From positions 2,976,001 through 3,040,000 of the forward strand of contig CP139918.1 of assembly GCA_034423775.1 (NCBI GenBank): DNA of 64,000 nucleotides, in the 5' to 3' direction. The stretch comes from Alphaproteobacteria bacterium US3C007 (GTDB lineage Bacteria; Pseudomonadota; Alphaproteobacteria; Rhodobacterales; Rhodobacteraceae). The notes below the pieces were generated by a model, which saw only the letters and a program-made list of their open reading frames with translations, was not told the DNA's origin and did not search any database. This document shows, in pieces, positions 1 through 9,572 of the stretch. The position numbers were made by a program, and so were the translations under genes. Within the stretch, counting starts at the first letter, position 1; every line of letters begins with the position of its first letter.

Positions 1-573
1 CATCCAATCTTCTGGCGTATCAAGATCGTTTGTTGCATGCGAGCCGGGCAGCGCAATATGTTTTATAGCGTTTCTGTCTTGTGCGATCAAGGCACGGGCG
101 CCTTGATCGCCCTTTAAGGTAGTTAAGGATTTAAAGCAGCGATTGGGAAACACCACCGGATGGCCCAGCCTCCCATCGGTAGAAATTGCTTGAGCAATTA
201 CCTCGGGGTTTTTCTGATGCGCAGCCACTAAGAGCTCAATATCCTCGCGCGTTAAGTCTGGCATATCTGCTGGAATGATCATCACACCAGAATGAATGCT
301 CTTTTTCAACATGCTTGCGGCGCTGGCCAGCGAATAGCCCATGCCGCTTTGTGAATTTAAAATGAAGCGTCGCTCAATTGGCAGGCCAAGCAAACAAATT
401 GATCTGGGATGGGCCGCATCTGGCAAGGCTACGATCACCTTTGCTGAGACTTGGCAAGCAAGCAGGGTTATGCGCTGAATTTGGGGCAGGCCAGAGATTT
501 TCTGCGTCAGTTTGTCTAATCCTCGCATCCGCTTGGATTGCCCAGCTGCCAAAATGATAATCGCCATTTCCAT
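1..573 (-). CDS. MobA-like NTP transferase, C-terminus cut by window edge
   Basis: Reading leftwards from an ATG at 571-573, the frame stays open for 191 codons to the window edge. The product is a nucleotidyltransferase of the molybdenum-cofactor cytidylyl/guanylyltransferase type. Seen: N-terminal LAAGQSKRMRG nucleotide-binding loop (residues 8-18), the metal-binding PADMPDLT segment near residue 101, then GHPVVFP, GDQGAR and a DLDTPED motif at the cut end. Such proteins are about 195-200 residues, so only a few residues are missing. By family it would transfer CMP or GMP to molybdopterin in the cytoplasm; a sugar or other substrate cannot be excluded. A second in-frame ATG two codons later (565-567) is an alternative start. 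Confidence 0.85.
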   Translation of the reverse strand, partial: MEMAIIILAAGQSKRMRGLDKLTQKISGLPQIQRITLLACQVSAKVIVALPDAAHPRSICLLGLPIERRFILNSQSGMGYSLASAASMLKKSIHSGVMIIPADMPDLTREDIELLVAAHQKNPEVIAQAISTDGRLGHPVVFPNRCFKSLTTLKGDQGARALIAQDRNAIKHIALPGSHATNDLDTPEDWM

Positions 574-708
574 TTAGGTTTTATACGGCATTTAACGCAA
601 AATGTAGACCCTAGAATTCTGAGCGCGGGCTATTTGGCTGCAAAGTGATCGCTTAACCCTTACATTTACCCTTCCAAACAGGCGCCAAAATATTGGCTCG
701 GGCAAGGT

Positions 709-1995
709 TTAGAGTGGCCTGATTTTCAATTCTGTGATGCGGTTCGCAATACGATCCGAAACTTCAAAGCGAAACCCGTGAAAGCTAAAAACCTGACCTA
801 TAATGGGTATCGTTTGCGCCTCGTGAATGACCAACCCGGCGATTGTGTTGGCTTCGGTATCGGGCAAGGCCCAATCATTAGCGCGATTTAGGTCTCGAAT
901 GGTCATCGTGCCGTCAATTACAAATTGTCCATCCTCGGTCTGTGCAATCGAGCTGGTGACATTTTCGTCAAATTCATCTGTGATCTCGCCTACGATTTCC
1001 TCAAGTATATCTTCTAACGTCAAGAGGCCTTGCAAACTGCCATATTCATCAACGATCAACGCAAAATGCGCATGTCGGAGCAAAAACTGCCGCATTTGAT
1101 CATCCAATGGCGTTGTGTTGGGCACAAAATACGGCTCCATCGCCACATCTCTAATATCAAACGAGTCAAAGTTGCGCGTCGCCGTTTCTGGATTGCTCAT
1201 AATTCGGTACACTGTACGCGCAAGATCTTTGGCATGGATCACACCAATTATGTTTTCGGGGTCATCCTTATAAACAGGAAGCCGCGTATAGCTGCTATCA
1301 AGGCATTGATTTAAGATATCCATCGGCGGTTGGTCTGCATTGATCATTTCAATTTTTGAACGATGCAGCATAATTTCTTCAACCGCCCGCTCAGACAGGT
1401 CAAGCGCCCCAAGAATACGATCTCGGTCTTCCTTTTCAACGATCCCCTCAGAATGCCCAAGGCTCAAGGCCCCGGCGATTTCTTCGCGCATCGCCTGATC
1501 AAGCATATGTGTATCGCTGCGCACGCCAAACAATCTGAGCACACCCCCAACCAGCCAGCGCACGGCGCTGGCGAAAGGCGAGAATAAAACAATACATATT
1601 TGGATGGGGCGGCTGACGCGGGCCGCTGCGGCCTCCGCATTTGTAATGGCGTAAGTTTTTGGCAAAACTTCTGCGAAGACTAAAATGAGAACCGTCATCA
1701 CCAAAGTTGCCAGTGCCACGCCACTTTCGCCAAAAGATCGCGTGAAAACAGCCGTTGCCAAAGATGTTGCCAGAATATTAACCAAATTATTGCCCAATAG
1801 GACCGAGCCGATCAGGCGCTCATTATCTTCGGTGATGTTAAGGGCGCGTTTCGCAGCGCGGGAACCCTTATCCGCCTGCGCCCGCAATTTTCCGCGCGAG
1901 GCAGCGGTTAAAGCCGTTTCGCTGCCCGAAAAAAAGGCAGAAAGAATTATCAAGCCCATGATGGTGCTGATCGTGATCCAGAACGCGGTATCCAT
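709..1995 (-). CDS. CorC/HlyC (CNNM-type) membrane protein with CBS pair
   Basis: A 428-residue integral membrane protein of the HlyC/CorC family. Domain order as read: N-terminal CNNM/DUF21 transmembrane domain (about residues 1-190, with hydrophobic helices and a SETALTAASRGKL segment after the first helix), a paired CBS domain (about 205-335, including DEYGSLQGLLTLEDILEEI), and a C-terminal CorC_HlyC domain (about 345-425). Members are linked to Mg2+/Co2+ efflux or resistance; the name hemolysin is historical. The ATG is preceded by only a weak ribosome binding site. It lies about 100 bp downstream of xerD on the same strand, so it may be co-transcribed. Substrate not determinable from sequence. 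Confidence 0.88.
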   Translation of the reverse strand: MDTAFWITISTIMGLIILSAFFSGSETALTAASRGKLRAQADKGSRAAKRALNITEDNERLIGSVLLGNNLVNILATSLATAVFTRSFGESGVALATLVMTVLILVFAEVLPKTYAITNAEAAAARVSRPIQICIVLFSPFASAVRWLVGGVLRLFGVRSDTHMLDQAMREEIAGALSLGHSEGIVEKEDRDRILGALDLSERAVEEIMLHRSKIEMINADQPPMDILNQCLDSSYTRLPVYKDDPENIIGVIHAKDLARTVYRIMSNPETATRNFDSFDIRDVAMEPYFVPNTTPLDDQMRQFLLRHAHFALIVDEYGSLQGLLTLEDILEEIVGEITDEFDENVTSSIAQTEDGQFVIDGTMTIRDLNRANDWALPDTEANTIAGLVIHEAQTIPIIGQVFSFHGFRFEVSDRIANRITELKIRPL

Positions 1996-2091
1996 ATCGG
2001 TTTCCGATGTGCCTTTATTCGCTAGGTTAAACTTTTATAATCTATGCAGCTTATGCTCTGTGCGTTCAAGTCGGTTTGCTGGGTAGCCGGT

Positions 2092-3036
2092 CTATTTGGC
2101 TTTTTTTGATGTGCTGGAAAGCGGGTGGTGGTCTAATACCAATTGTTGAAGCTGATCTTCCAGAACATGGGTATAAATCTCAGTAGTGGCAATATCTGCA
2201 TGCCCCAAAAGCGTTTGTATAACCCGCAAATCTGCCCCATTCGCCAGTAAATGGCTGGCAAATGCATGCCGGATCGTATGGGGTGTGACTTGGGAAACAT
2301 CTAAACCCGCGACAAGCGCCCAAGATTTAATTTTTTGATAAAACCAAATCCGTGACATCGGCGTATTGGCGTCGCGCGAGGGAAATAAGAAGCGCGACAG
2401 CGGCTTGCCATCTTTGCGCGCCTGTTTGTCTTCCATGTCGCGCAGCGCAATCCAAGCCGCCAAATGGCGTTGGGCTGCTGAGGTTAGGGGCACCAGCCGC
2501 TCTTTACCGCCTTTGCCGCGTACCAGCAGCATCTGAGGCGTCCCTCGAACCTCTGCCAATTGCAAAAAGAGTAGCTCGCTCACCCGCATTCCAGTTGCAT
2601 AAAGCAGGTGCATCAAACACGCGCTGCGGCTCTGTTCCCGCAGATCTTTGCCAGCGCTTTCGGCGGTTGCAAGTAATCTATCAACATCGCTTATGCTCAG
2701 CGTTTTGGGAAGCTTTTGGCTTCGCCCTAGGCCGGTGATTTGAGCAGCGGGATTGTCGTTTCGCCATTCTTCGGTAAAGGACAGAAGAAAAAACTGTTTT
2801 ATTACCGATAAACGGCGTGCTCGGGTTGCGGGGGCAAAACCCTTTTGTTCTTGGTCAACTAGATAAGATTCAATGTGCTTTTGGGTGACCTTAAGCAGTT
2901 TGTTCCGGTTTTCCTGAAGCCAAGTCGCGAAATCTCTTAAGTCACGTTCATAAGCCGCGATTGTATTTTTTGAGGCGCCCGTTTCGGCAATTTTTATTTC
3001 TAAAAAACTATGAATAAGCCCCTGATCTGTTGTCAT
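2092..3036 (-). CDS. xerD: Tyrosine recombinase XerD
   Basis: A 314-residue tyrosine recombinase of XerC/XerD type, which resolves chromosome dimers at dif together with its partner and FtsK. Seen: N-terminal SAM-like core-binding domain (about residues 5-90), and a catalytic domain with the first Arg in ATGMRVSELL, the HTIRHAFASHLL box with His and Arg, the LLGHADIATTEIYTHV segment with the second His and the nucleophilic Tyr. Length is normal for XerD. Its ATG overlaps the stop of the upstream exported protein by one base (TAATG), so the two are translationally coupled. XerC would be the alternative name; the length and the position near aroK in Rhodobacterales favour XerD. Confidence 0.9.
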   Translation of the reverse strand: MTTDQGLIHSFLEIKIAETGASKNTIAAYERDLRDFATWLQENRNKLLKVTQKHIESYLVDQEQKGFAPATRARRLSVIKQFFLLSFTEEWRNDNPAAQITGLGRSQKLPKTLSISDVDRLLATAESAGKDLREQSRSACLMHLLYATGMRVSELLFLQLAEVRGTPQMLLVRGKGGKERLVPLTSAAQRHLAAWIALRDMEDKQARKDGKPLSRFLFPSRDANTPMSRIWFYQKIKSWALVAGLDVSQVTPHTIRHAFASHLLANGADLRVIQTLLGHADIATTEIYTHVLEDQLQQLVLDHHPLSSTSKKAK

Positions 3037-4565
3037 TAATAGCCCAACTTAATTAATGAGAGCGTTGCGCGTCGTGCGGTGTCGTCAAGCCCAATGTGAC
3101 GTAAGGTGGACAGCGCTTCGATTAAATCTTGGAGGTCACCGTCGCTGCCCTTTTCGAATTGTAAAGTTGCGTTCAGAATAACTTCGCCCAGCTTGCCTTG
3201 CGCCAATAAATTGCTCACTGAATATGGAATACGCGGCGTTTTATAGGCTTTTAAAATAGCCTGTTCAAATTCATTCCGAGGGGAAAAAAAGGTAAATCGG
3301 TTTAACGCAACCGCGACCTCTAAGCGATGTTTGCGCGATCGGGTGATAAGAGCTTTTGCCGCATCTTGGTAATGATCGGTCAACAACCCCATTTCATGCA
3401 CCAAAACAAGATCTTGTTTTAATAGGTTGGCCGCGACGAGGCGTTTGTAAAAAAGCCGCGCGATCGGCGTTGCAAGCGCCGAAGTGCCCAAAGCGCTCCA
3501 GACAGTGCGTAGCGCAACTGATATCCGCGCAGGCGCGTTGGCCTCTAGAGCCTGTTCCAAGTCTTGGATCATGGTGACTCGGTCCCATATTCCACCTGAG
3601 GCAGGAGCTGGTTTTTTTGTTAATAAACCCAATAATTGATTATCGCTGAAAACGCCGCTTTTGCTTAAGCGTTCTGCAGCCTCTAATTGTGCTTTCCAGC
3701 CCTTATCGCCAGAGAGTTCGGCGACCGAAAAGGCCAGGGGTAAGTTATTGGCGGGCACAGGCTCACCAAAAGCTTCATATAGACGATATTCAAGCGGTGT
3801 TGGGACGCTATCGGCTGAAAAATAAAGATCGCTTATTTTTTCTGAGCCCGTTTCCAGAAAAAAATGCAACATGGCGGTTTCGCGTGGTGTTAGGCTTTGC
3901 AACGCCTCTGCGGTGGTCAACATAATATTCGCGCTTTGCCATTCCCCCCGGCGCGCAAGGCAATAAATGCGGGCGCTGTCGTTTTCAAATGCGGCCCCTA
4001 ATTGGAGAACCTGTTCGCAGGCGGGTTCCAGAGCTTCACTATACATAGAAAGATCGAATAGAATGGGCACCAAAGGTGCGGGCAGGGGGGCGGCGCGTTC
4101 TAACATTGCAAGTGCAGGGTCGATGGCACCATATTGTATCAATTTTTCAAGCTTCGCCCGAAGGAAGTTAAATTTTCCGTTGCTGTCATAAGGCGCATCG
4201 CCCTCTGCCAGCATGACCCGCATAGTAAGACTTTGAATCGAAGGGTTTTGACTAACTTGGCTGGCTTCTAAAAGGCTGAGCAAATCCTGCGTTGTGCTGT
4301 TGCGCCATAGCGTCACGGGCAAACCTGTGACTTCCGGGGGCAGTAAGCCCACAGCGTCGCGTTGGATGTCTCTTAAAACCGTTACTTCAATATCGGTTGA
4401 AACGGTTGCGCTGAGGGCGGGGTTTTCGCGTAGATTCGGCGTTGAAGATAGTTTAGGGCTGCCTTTTATGCTGTGCTCTGCCAGCCAATCAATTGCCGAT
4501 AACGGCGTTTCTGCATGTACGCCCAAGGGCAGCATCAAACAGAAAAGCCAAAACCTACCCTTCAT
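3036..4565 (-). CDS. Uncharacterised exported protein, helical-repeat like
   Basis: I do not recognise a named family. The 509-residue product starts with a clear signal peptide (MKGRFWLFCLMLPLGVHA followed by ET), so it should be periplasmic. The rest is rich in Leu/Ala helices with spaced Glu and Arg, suggesting an alpha-solenoid of TPR type, but no single repeat consensus is convincing. No catalytic motif, lipobox or later membrane helix is visible. Its ATG lies inside the end of the upstream 49-codon gene, and its stop overlaps the xerD start, giving a tight three-gene unit divergent from aroK-aroB. Function unknown; real coding is supported by the signal peptide, length and coupling. Confidence 0.75.
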   Translation of the reverse strand: MKGRFWLFCLMLPLGVHAETPLSAIDWLAEHSIKGSPKLSSTPNLRENPALSATVSTDIEVTVLRDIQRDAVGLLPPEVTGLPVTLWRNSTTQDLLSLLEASQVSQNPSIQSLTMRVMLAEGDAPYDSNGKFNFLRAKLEKLIQYGAIDPALAMLERAAPLPAPLVPILFDLSMYSEALEPACEQVLQLGAAFENDSARIYCLARRGEWQSANIMLTTAEALQSLTPRETAMLHFFLETGSEKISDLYFSADSVPTPLEYRLYEAFGEPVPANNLPLAFSVAELSGDKGWKAQLEAAERLSKSGVFSDNQLLGLLTKKPAPASGGIWDRVTMIQDLEQALEANAPARISVALRTVWSALGTSALATPIARLFYKRLVAANLLKQDLVLVHEMGLLTDHYQDAAKALITRSRKHRLEVAVALNRFTFFSPRNEFEQAILKAYKTPRIPYSVSNLLAQGKLGEVILNATLQFEKGSDGDLQDLIEALSTLRHIGLDDTARRATLSLIKLGY

Positions 4566-4704
4566 TCAGAATCACCGGCACCGTTGTTAAACTTCGCGTA
4601 GGCGCGAAGGACACGCCAAAAAAAGGACCCAAATAAGCAAATAAAATCAAAGACATAAAGCTTAATATTGCTAGTAGGAAAAGCCATTTTATAAGACGGA
4701 ACAT
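4555..4704 (-). CDS. Small membrane protein, 49 residues
   Basis: A short gene that length cut-offs would miss. ATG at 4704-4702, stop TAG at 4557-4555. The product begins MFRLIKWLFLLAILSF and has one long hydrophobic segment (about residues 6-31: leucine, isoleucine and phenylalanine rich) after an N-terminal Arg/Lys pair, then a short polar tail ending in ILNEG. An AAGG-type ribosome binding site lies about 9 bases upstream. Its last 11 bases overlap the start of the exported-protein gene in another frame, which implies translational coupling. The topology suggests a single-pass inner-membrane protein or an uncleaved signal anchor. No known family assigned. Confidence 0.6.
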   Translation of the reverse strand: MFRLIKWLFLLAILSFMSLILFAYLGPFFGVSFAPTRSLTTVPVILNEG

Positions 4705-4821
4705 GCACGAGACCTTGGTGAAAACGCAATTAACTTAATTTATACCTAGCCTTTCTTCCAATATCACGCCATTTCCTAGTCACAATTGACGTTTTTGATT
4801 TGTTTGCCAATAAGGAACAGC

Positions 4822-5373
4822 ATGGCGCTGATATTAAAAAAACCTCTGGTCTTTGTTGGCATGATGGGGGCGGGTAAAACAGCGGTTGGTAAAGCCGTTT
4901 CACAGGTGCTGAATGTGCCCTTTCTCGATTCAGACTCAGAGCTTGAAAAGGCTGCCAACCTTACCATTCCAGAAATTTTTGACCGCCATGGAGAGGCTTT
5001 TTTCCGCAAGAAAGAAACGCAAGTCATCACTCGCTTGCTTGGCAGCCAATTATGCGTTCTTTCAACCGGGGGGGCGTTTATTTCTGAGCAAAACCGAGCA
5101 GCGATCTCTGCGCAGGCCGTTTCGGTTTGGTTAAACGTGGATTTGGATGTTTTGTGGAATCGCGTCCGTCACAAAGGCAACCGTCCGCTTTTGAAAACAT
5201 CTGATCCTTTTGCCACGTTGAAGTCCTATTATGACAAGCGCCAGAGTTTTTATGCTTTGGCCGATATCGAGCTTCGATCAAACGCTTTTAATTCAATTGA
5301 TGAAATGGCGTTGAAAGTGATCGCGGCGTTGCGTACGAAACCAGAGCTTATTGAGGAAAAAAACGATGCGTAA
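4822..5373 (+). CDS. aroK: Shikimate kinase
   Basis: Phosphorylates shikimate at the 3-hydroxyl with ATP, fifth step of the shikimate pathway, in the cytoplasm. Seen: Walker A GMMGAGKT at residues 13-20, the shikimate-binding FLDSDSELE segment, and the lid region with the RGNRPLL-like stretch (KGNRPLL). 183 residues, normal for the family. The frame extends 12 codons further upstream to a TTG at 4786, but the ATG at 4822 has AAGGAA five bases before it and gives the usual N-terminus. Its stop overlaps aroB by 8 bases, so aroK-aroB is an operon, as is common in proteobacteria. Confidence 0.93.
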   Translation: MALILKKPLVFVGMMGAGKTAVGKAVSQVLNVPFLDSDSELEKAANLTIPEIFDRHGEAFFRKKETQVITRLLGSQLCVLSTGGAFISEQNRAAISAQAVSVWLNVDLDVLWNRVRHKGNRPLLKTSDPFATLKSYYDKRQSFYALADIELRSNAFNSIDEMALKVIAALRTKPELIEEKNDA

Positions 5374-6481
5374 AGTGCATGTGGATCTGGGCGCGCGCTC
5401 TTATGATATTGTCATTGGCACCGCCATTATAGACGATTGTGCAACGCTGCTGCGCCCTTTATTGCATCGCATGAAAGTGGCAATTGTCACGGATGATCAG
5501 GTCGGTGCATTGCATCTTGATGCTTTGGTAGGAACGTTAACAGGCGCCGGCATCGACTGCGTGAGCCTGAACCTGCCCGCAGGCGAGGCGACCAAATCAT
5601 GGGCTAAACTGGGCGACACTGTAGATTGGCTGCTTGCGCAAAAAATTGAGCGTCAAGACGTGGTTATCGCGTTGGGCGGGGGCGTTATCGGCGATCTTGT
5701 TGGTTTCGCGGCCGCAATTTTACGAAGAGGTGTCCGCTTCGTTCAAATTCCAACGTCCTTATTGGCCCAAGTTGACAGCTCGGTGGGTGGTAAAACCGGC
5801 GTGAATAGCCGCCATGGCAAAAATCTAATCGGGGCATTTCATCAGCCCAGCTTGGTTCTGGCAGATATCGGCATTCTCGACAGCCTGCCGCAGCGTGATC
5901 TTATCGCCGGATATGGCGAGGTTGTAAAATACGGGCTGCTTGGAAATGCTGATTTTTTCGAATGGCTCGAGGTGAACGGCCCTTTGATTGCTGCAGGCGA
6001 TAAGGTTGCGCGCGAGGAAGCCGTTAGAACATCGTGTCAAATGAAAGCCGATATCGTGATGCGAGATGAAACCGAGCAGGGTGATCGCGCTTTGCTCAAT
6101 CTTGGGCACACGTTCTGTCATGCTTTGGAAAATGCAACCGGCTATTCACAGCGTCTGCTGCATGGTGAGGGAGTTGCCATTGGCACGGCGCTGGCATTTG
6201 AACTGTCAAGCCGATTGCAGCTTTGCTCTCAGGAAGATCCCAGCCGCGTTCGGGCGCATCTCCGCCAGATGGGGATGAAATGTGATCTTAAAGATATTCC
6301 TGGCGATTTGCCCACAGCAGAGGCGCTTTTGGATCTTATGTTGCAAGATAAGAAGGTGCTCGATGGCACATTACGCTTGATACTTGCCAAAGGCATTGGT
6401 CAGGCTTTCCTTACGTCTGACGTACCACAATCGGCGCTGCTTGGGCTTTTGAAAGATGCGCTGGCTGATCGTGCAGCCTAA
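5366..6481 (+). CDS. aroB: 3-dehydroquinate synthase
   Basis: Converts DAHP to 3-dehydroquinate, second step of the shikimate pathway; uses NAD and a divalent metal. Seen: the GGGVIGDLVGFAAAILRRG segment in the nucleotide-binding domain, the QIPTSLLAQVDSSVGGKTG signature, and the metal-ligand regions GYGEVVKYG, LNLGHTFCHALE and LLHGEGVAIG. 371 residues from the ATG at 5366; a TTG at 5351 in frame was rejected because GAGGA sits 8 bases before the ATG. It overlaps the end of aroK and converges on ssb with a 24-base gap. Confidence 0.94.
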   Translation: MRKVHVDLGARSYDIVIGTAIIDDCATLLRPLLHRMKVAIVTDDQVGALHLDALVGTLTGAGIDCVSLNLPAGEATKSWAKLGDTVDWLLAQKIERQDVVIALGGGVIGDLVGFAAAILRRGVRFVQIPTSLLAQVDSSVGGKTGVNSRHGKNLIGAFHQPSLVLADIGILDSLPQRDLIAGYGEVVKYGLLGNADFFEWLEVNGPLIAAGDKVAREEAVRTSCQMKADIVMRDETEQGDRALLNLGHTFCHALENATGYSQRLLHGEGVAIGTALAFELSSRLQLCSQEDPSRVRAHLRQMGMKCDLKDIPGDLPTAEALLDLMLQDKKVLDGTLRLILAKGIGQAFLTSDVPQSALLGLLKDALADRAA

Positions 6482-6505
6482 TTTAAGGCTGCGCATATAT
6501 CTATC

Positions 6506-7009
6506 TTAAAAGGGAATTTCATCATCCAGGTCGCGTGACGGGCTGGGTTGCCCTTGCGGCGAAGCATAGCCGCCGCTCGCGGGCGTGCCACTGTCATAAC
6601 TTCCCATATCGTCATTGCCGATGCTGCCATAACCAGCGGAGGCGCCAGCATTATCGCTGCGACCGTCAAGCATGGTAAGCTCTGAGCGGTAAGGGCGCAG
6701 CACAACCTCGGTGGAATAACGATCGGCGCCGGATTGATCCTGCCATTTTCGGGTTTCCAATTGACCTTCAATGTAAATTTTAGAGCCTTTGCGTAGATAT
6801 TGCTCAGCCACGCGCACCAGTGGTTCTGAAAAGATCGCAACGCTGTGCCATTCCGTTTTCTCGCGGCGCTCGCCGGTGTTTCGATCTTTCCAATTTTCAG
6901 ATGTGGCGATGCGAAGGTTGCAAACTTTGCCTCCATTTGGGAAATTTCGCACCTCGGGGTCGCGGCCTAAATTTCCGATTAAAATAACCTTATTTACCGA
7001 GCCCGCCAT
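6506..7009 (-). CDS. ssb: Single-stranded DNA-binding protein
   Basis: A 167-residue SSB that coats single-stranded DNA in replication, recombination and repair. Seen: OB-fold N-terminus [20 protein letters not shown], the central [20 protein letters not shown] and [17 protein letters not shown] segments, a Gly/Ser-rich low-complexity linker (about residues 115-155), and the acidic tail ending DDEIPF that binds partner proteins. The frame stays open 79 codons upstream, but that stretch is not SSB-like, while the ATG at 7009 has AGGAGA 5-6 bases before it. A LexA-type GTTC-N7-GTTC box was looked for upstream and not found. Confidence 0.95.
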   Translation of the reverse strand: MAGSVNKVILIGNLGRDPEVRNFPNGGKVCNLRIATSENWKDRNTGERREKTEWHSVAIFSEPLVRVAEQYLRKGSKIYIEGQLETRKWQDQSGADRYSTEVVLRPYRSELTMLDGRSDNAGASAGYGSIGNDDMGSYDSGTPASGGYASPQGQPSPSRDLDDEIPF

Positions 7010-7172
7010 GATGTTTCTCCTGTCGAATCTAAAACCAATCTTATTCAGGTTAGAACATTCAAAACCAGTGAAGGAAAGATTAATTGCGCGTCGCGTGTCG
7101 TGAATGGCTGTTTTAGAAGCCCATAAACGGGTTTCTGCGATGAAAGCGACGCTTTGCCGAAGGCGATACGGC

Positions 7173-8069
7173 TCAAAGCTGTCTTGGGTCGCATCTGCTC
7201 CAGTGATCCATTTTGCTGCGAAACCACGTGCGTTGTCGTTTGGCATATTGACGGGTCGCGATTGTGGCCTCTTCGATCGCTTTGCTTAACGACATTTCTC
7301 CGCGCAGATGCGCGATTAATTGGCGTGCTCCAATGGCGCGCGAGGCAGGCAAATCAGCGCTCCAGCTGGGAAGATTTGCCACTGCTTCCTCCAAGGCGCC
7401 TTCCTCGATCATTTTGTGAAAACGGTTTTGAATGCGCTGGTTTAACCAATCTCTATCAACATCGCATAGAAGCGTGATACATCGCCTTTCTGGCAAGAGC
7501 GGCTTGGGGGTAGAGGCTTGCCAGACGGCAATCGATTGTCCGGTGGCTTTCTGCACTTCCCAAGCCCTTTGAACGCGCATTGGGTTTTTGCAGTCAATTT
7601 GGTTTTTGGTTGCGGTATCAATCCCGCTGAGAAGCGAGCCAAAGCCATTCTTACTTATTTCTTCTTCCGCAGCTTCGCGAATTTCTGGGGGAATGGCCGG
7701 AATATTTGCCAAACCTTTTGTCAAAGCTTGAAAATAAAGCCCTGTGCCGCCGGTTATGATTGGGCGCCGCGGCGCGTTTAGCAAGGGTGTGATTTCTGCC
7801 AGCCAATGACCCACGGAATAGGCTGCGTCGGGTGCAATATGGCCGTATAAAAAATGTGGCGCTTTATCTTCATCAACGTTGGAAGGCCGAGCGGTTAATA
7901 CTCGCCAGTTGCTGTAGATTTGAAATGCATCGGCGTTGAGGATCGCGCCGCCAAACCGCTCGGCTATTTCCATCGCGAGGGCAGATTTGCCGCTGGCCGT
8001 GGGGCCGGCAATCAAGATCGGGCACGTGTCCGCTTGCTGGGCAATATCTGACAGAGTAAACTTATTCAT
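7173..8069 (-). CDS. miaA: tRNA dimethylallyltransferase
   Basis: Adds a dimethylallyl group to N6 of A37 in tRNAs reading UNN codons. Seen: P-loop GPTASGKS at residues 22-29, the catalytic Asp in NADAFQIY, the TARPS segment, [18 protein letters not shown], and the C-terminal [13 protein letters not shown] motif that binds the tRNA stem. 298 residues from the ATG at 8069; a GTG ten codons upstream (8097-8099) is possible and neither has a strong ribosome binding site. Transcribed away from pyrH; about 160 bp separate its stop from the ssb start. Confidence 0.92.
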   Translation of the reverse strand: MNKFTLSDIAQQADTCPILIAGPTASGKSALAMEIAERFGGAILNADAFQIYSNWRVLTARPSNVDEDKAPHFLYGHIAPDAAYSVGHWLAEITPLLNAPRRPIITGGTGLYFQALTKGLANIPAIPPEIREAAEEEISKNGFGSLLSGIDTATKNQIDCKNPMRVQRAWEVQKATGQSIAVWQASTPKPLLPERRCITLLCDVDRDWLNQRIQNRFHKMIEEGALEEAVANLPSWSADLPASRAIGARQLIAHLRGEMSLSKAIEEATIATRQYAKRQRTWFRSKMDHWSRCDPRQL

Positions 8070-8200
8070 CCGGATCGCTTCACTTTTACGTCTGGGCACA
8101 GGTTTACCGGCTATTGTTCCTCGAGTGAATGTGTGATTGAAGAAAAAAATACACTTAATACAATTTGATGTTCATCTGCGCTTGTCAAAGGAGCCGTTAC

Positions 8201-8932
8201 ATGACCGAGGCCACACCGTCCCAAACAACCTATTCACGTGTCATGTTAAAAATTTCAGGTGAAGCATTGATGGGAGAAACCGGGTTTGGTTTGCATCCGC
8301 CCACCGTTGAACGCATCGCGCAAGAAGTCAAATCAGTGCATGATATGGGGGTTGAAATTTGCATGGTGATTGGTGGTGGAAATATCTTTCGCGGCCTTCA
8401 GGGCAGCGCGCAGGGTATGGAGCGGACGACCGCCGATTATATGGGCATGCTTGCCACCGTGATGAACGCCTTGGCGATGCAAAGCGCGCTCGAGGGGCTG
8501 GGGGTGTTTACGCGCGTGGTGAGTGCAATACCAATGGACCAAGTGTGTGAGCCCTATATCCGCCGCCGCGCGGTTCGCCACCTTGAGAAATCGCGCGTTT
8601 GTATCTTTGCCGCCGGAACGGGCAACCCCTATTTCACCACGGATACAGCTGCGACTTTGCGCGCAACCGAAATGGCCTGTGAGGTTATTTTAAAAGGCAC
8701 AAAAGTGGACGGTGTGTATGATAAAGACCCTGTTAAATTTTCCGATGCAAAACGCTACACAGATATCACATATGATGATGTTTTGGCGAAGCATTTGGCG
8801 GTGATGGATGCAAGTGCAATCGCGCTTGCTCGGGATAATAATCTGCCGATTATTGTGTTTTCCTTAGATGAACCCGGTGGTTTCAAGGGAATACTCGCCG
8901 GAGAAGGTCTCTATACAAAAGTGTCTGATTAG
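8201..8932 (+). CDS. pyrH: Uridylate kinase (UMP kinase)
   Basis: Phosphorylates UMP to UDP; hexameric bacterial amino-acid-kinase-fold enzyme. Seen: [12 protein letters not shown] near the N-terminus, [10 protein letters not shown], the UMP-binding [19 protein letters not shown] stretch, [13 protein letters not shown], and the C-terminal [17 protein letters not shown]. 243 residues from the ATG at 8201, which has AAAGGAG seven bases upstream; the longer frame from 8165 was rejected. It opens the long plus-strand growth and envelope block. Here it is not preceded by rpsB-tsf, the arrangement in many other bacteria; miaA diverges instead. Confidence 0.95.
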   Translation: MTEATPSQTTYSRVMLKISGEALMGETGFGLHPPTVERIAQEVKSVHDMGVEICMVIGGGNIFRGLQGSAQGMERTTADYMGMLATVMNALAMQSALEGLGVFTRVVSAIPMDQVCEPYIRRRAVRHLEKSRVCIFAAGTGNPYFTTDTAATLRATEMACEVILKGTKVDGVYDKDPVKFSDAKRYTDITYDDVLAKHLAVMDASAIALARDNNLPIIVFSLDEPGGFKGILAGEGLYTKVSD

Positions 8933-8998
8933 GGTTACAAGACTTTTAAGATGCGGAACCGCCAGCTTGCGGTGTAACATAAATAACGAGTTTAGGGC

Positions 8999-9562
8999 AT
9001 GGCAGACGATTTTATTTTAGATACAGATGATTTACAGCGTCGTATGGATGGGGCTCTGGGGGCTCTGCGCACAGAATTTGCGTCGCTGCGTACGGGCCGA
9101 GCCTCGGCTTCGATGCTTGAGCCAATTACAGTTGAAGCCTACGGGCAAAGAACGCCGATCAATCAGGTTGGCACCGTGAATGTGCCCGAACCGCGCATGG
9201 TAACGATCAACGTATGGGATAAATCGATGGTGAATGCCGTTGAAAAATCCATCCGTGAAAGTGGTCTTGGTATAAATCCGCAGTTAAATGGCACGATTAT
9301 CATGTTGCCAATCCCGGAATTGAATGAAGAGCGGCGTAAAGAATTGACCCGTGTCGCGGCGCAATACGCCGAGCATGCACGGGTTGCGGTGCGCAATATC
9401 CGCAGAGATGGTATGGATCAGGTGAAAAAAGCCAAATCCGATGGTCTGTCTGAGGATGATCAAAAGTTTTGGGAAGATGAGGTTCAAAGCCTAACAGACA
9501 CGATGATTAAAGCCGTCGATACGTCTCTTGAAAAAAAGCAAACCGAAATAATGCAGGTGTGA
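8999..9562 (+). CDS. frr: Ribosome recycling factor
   Basis: Splits the post-termination ribosome with EF-G. 187 residues, the usual size. Seen: the [14 protein letters not shown] loop, [18 protein letters not shown], and the C-terminal three-helix segment with [20 protein letters not shown] and [16 protein letters not shown], all diagnostic. It follows pyrH by 66 bp; that gap holds a small ACCGC/GCGGT hairpin (loop CAGCTT) without a U-run. uppS starts 10 bases after its stop. Confidence 0.95.
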   Translation: MADDFILDTDDLQRRMDGALGALRTEFASLRTGRASASMLEPITVEAYGQRTPINQVGTVNVPEPRMVTINVWDKSMVNAVEKSIRESGLGINPQLNGTIIMLPIPELNEERRKELTRVAAQYAEHARVAVRNIRRDGMDQVKKAKSDGLSEDDQKFWEDEVQSLTDTMIKAVDTSLEKKQTEIMQV

Positions 9563-9572
9563 TTGAGCAAAG

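Noticed and set aside
6478..6936. 152-codon minus-strand frame overlapping ssb
   Set aside because: It is a shadow of ssb in another frame; the ssb frame has the OB-fold and acidic-tail motifs.
7010..7100. LexA (SOS) box before ssb
   Set aside because: Sequences such as GGTTTTGAATGTTC do not fit GTTC-N7-GTTC or GAAC-N7-GAAC.
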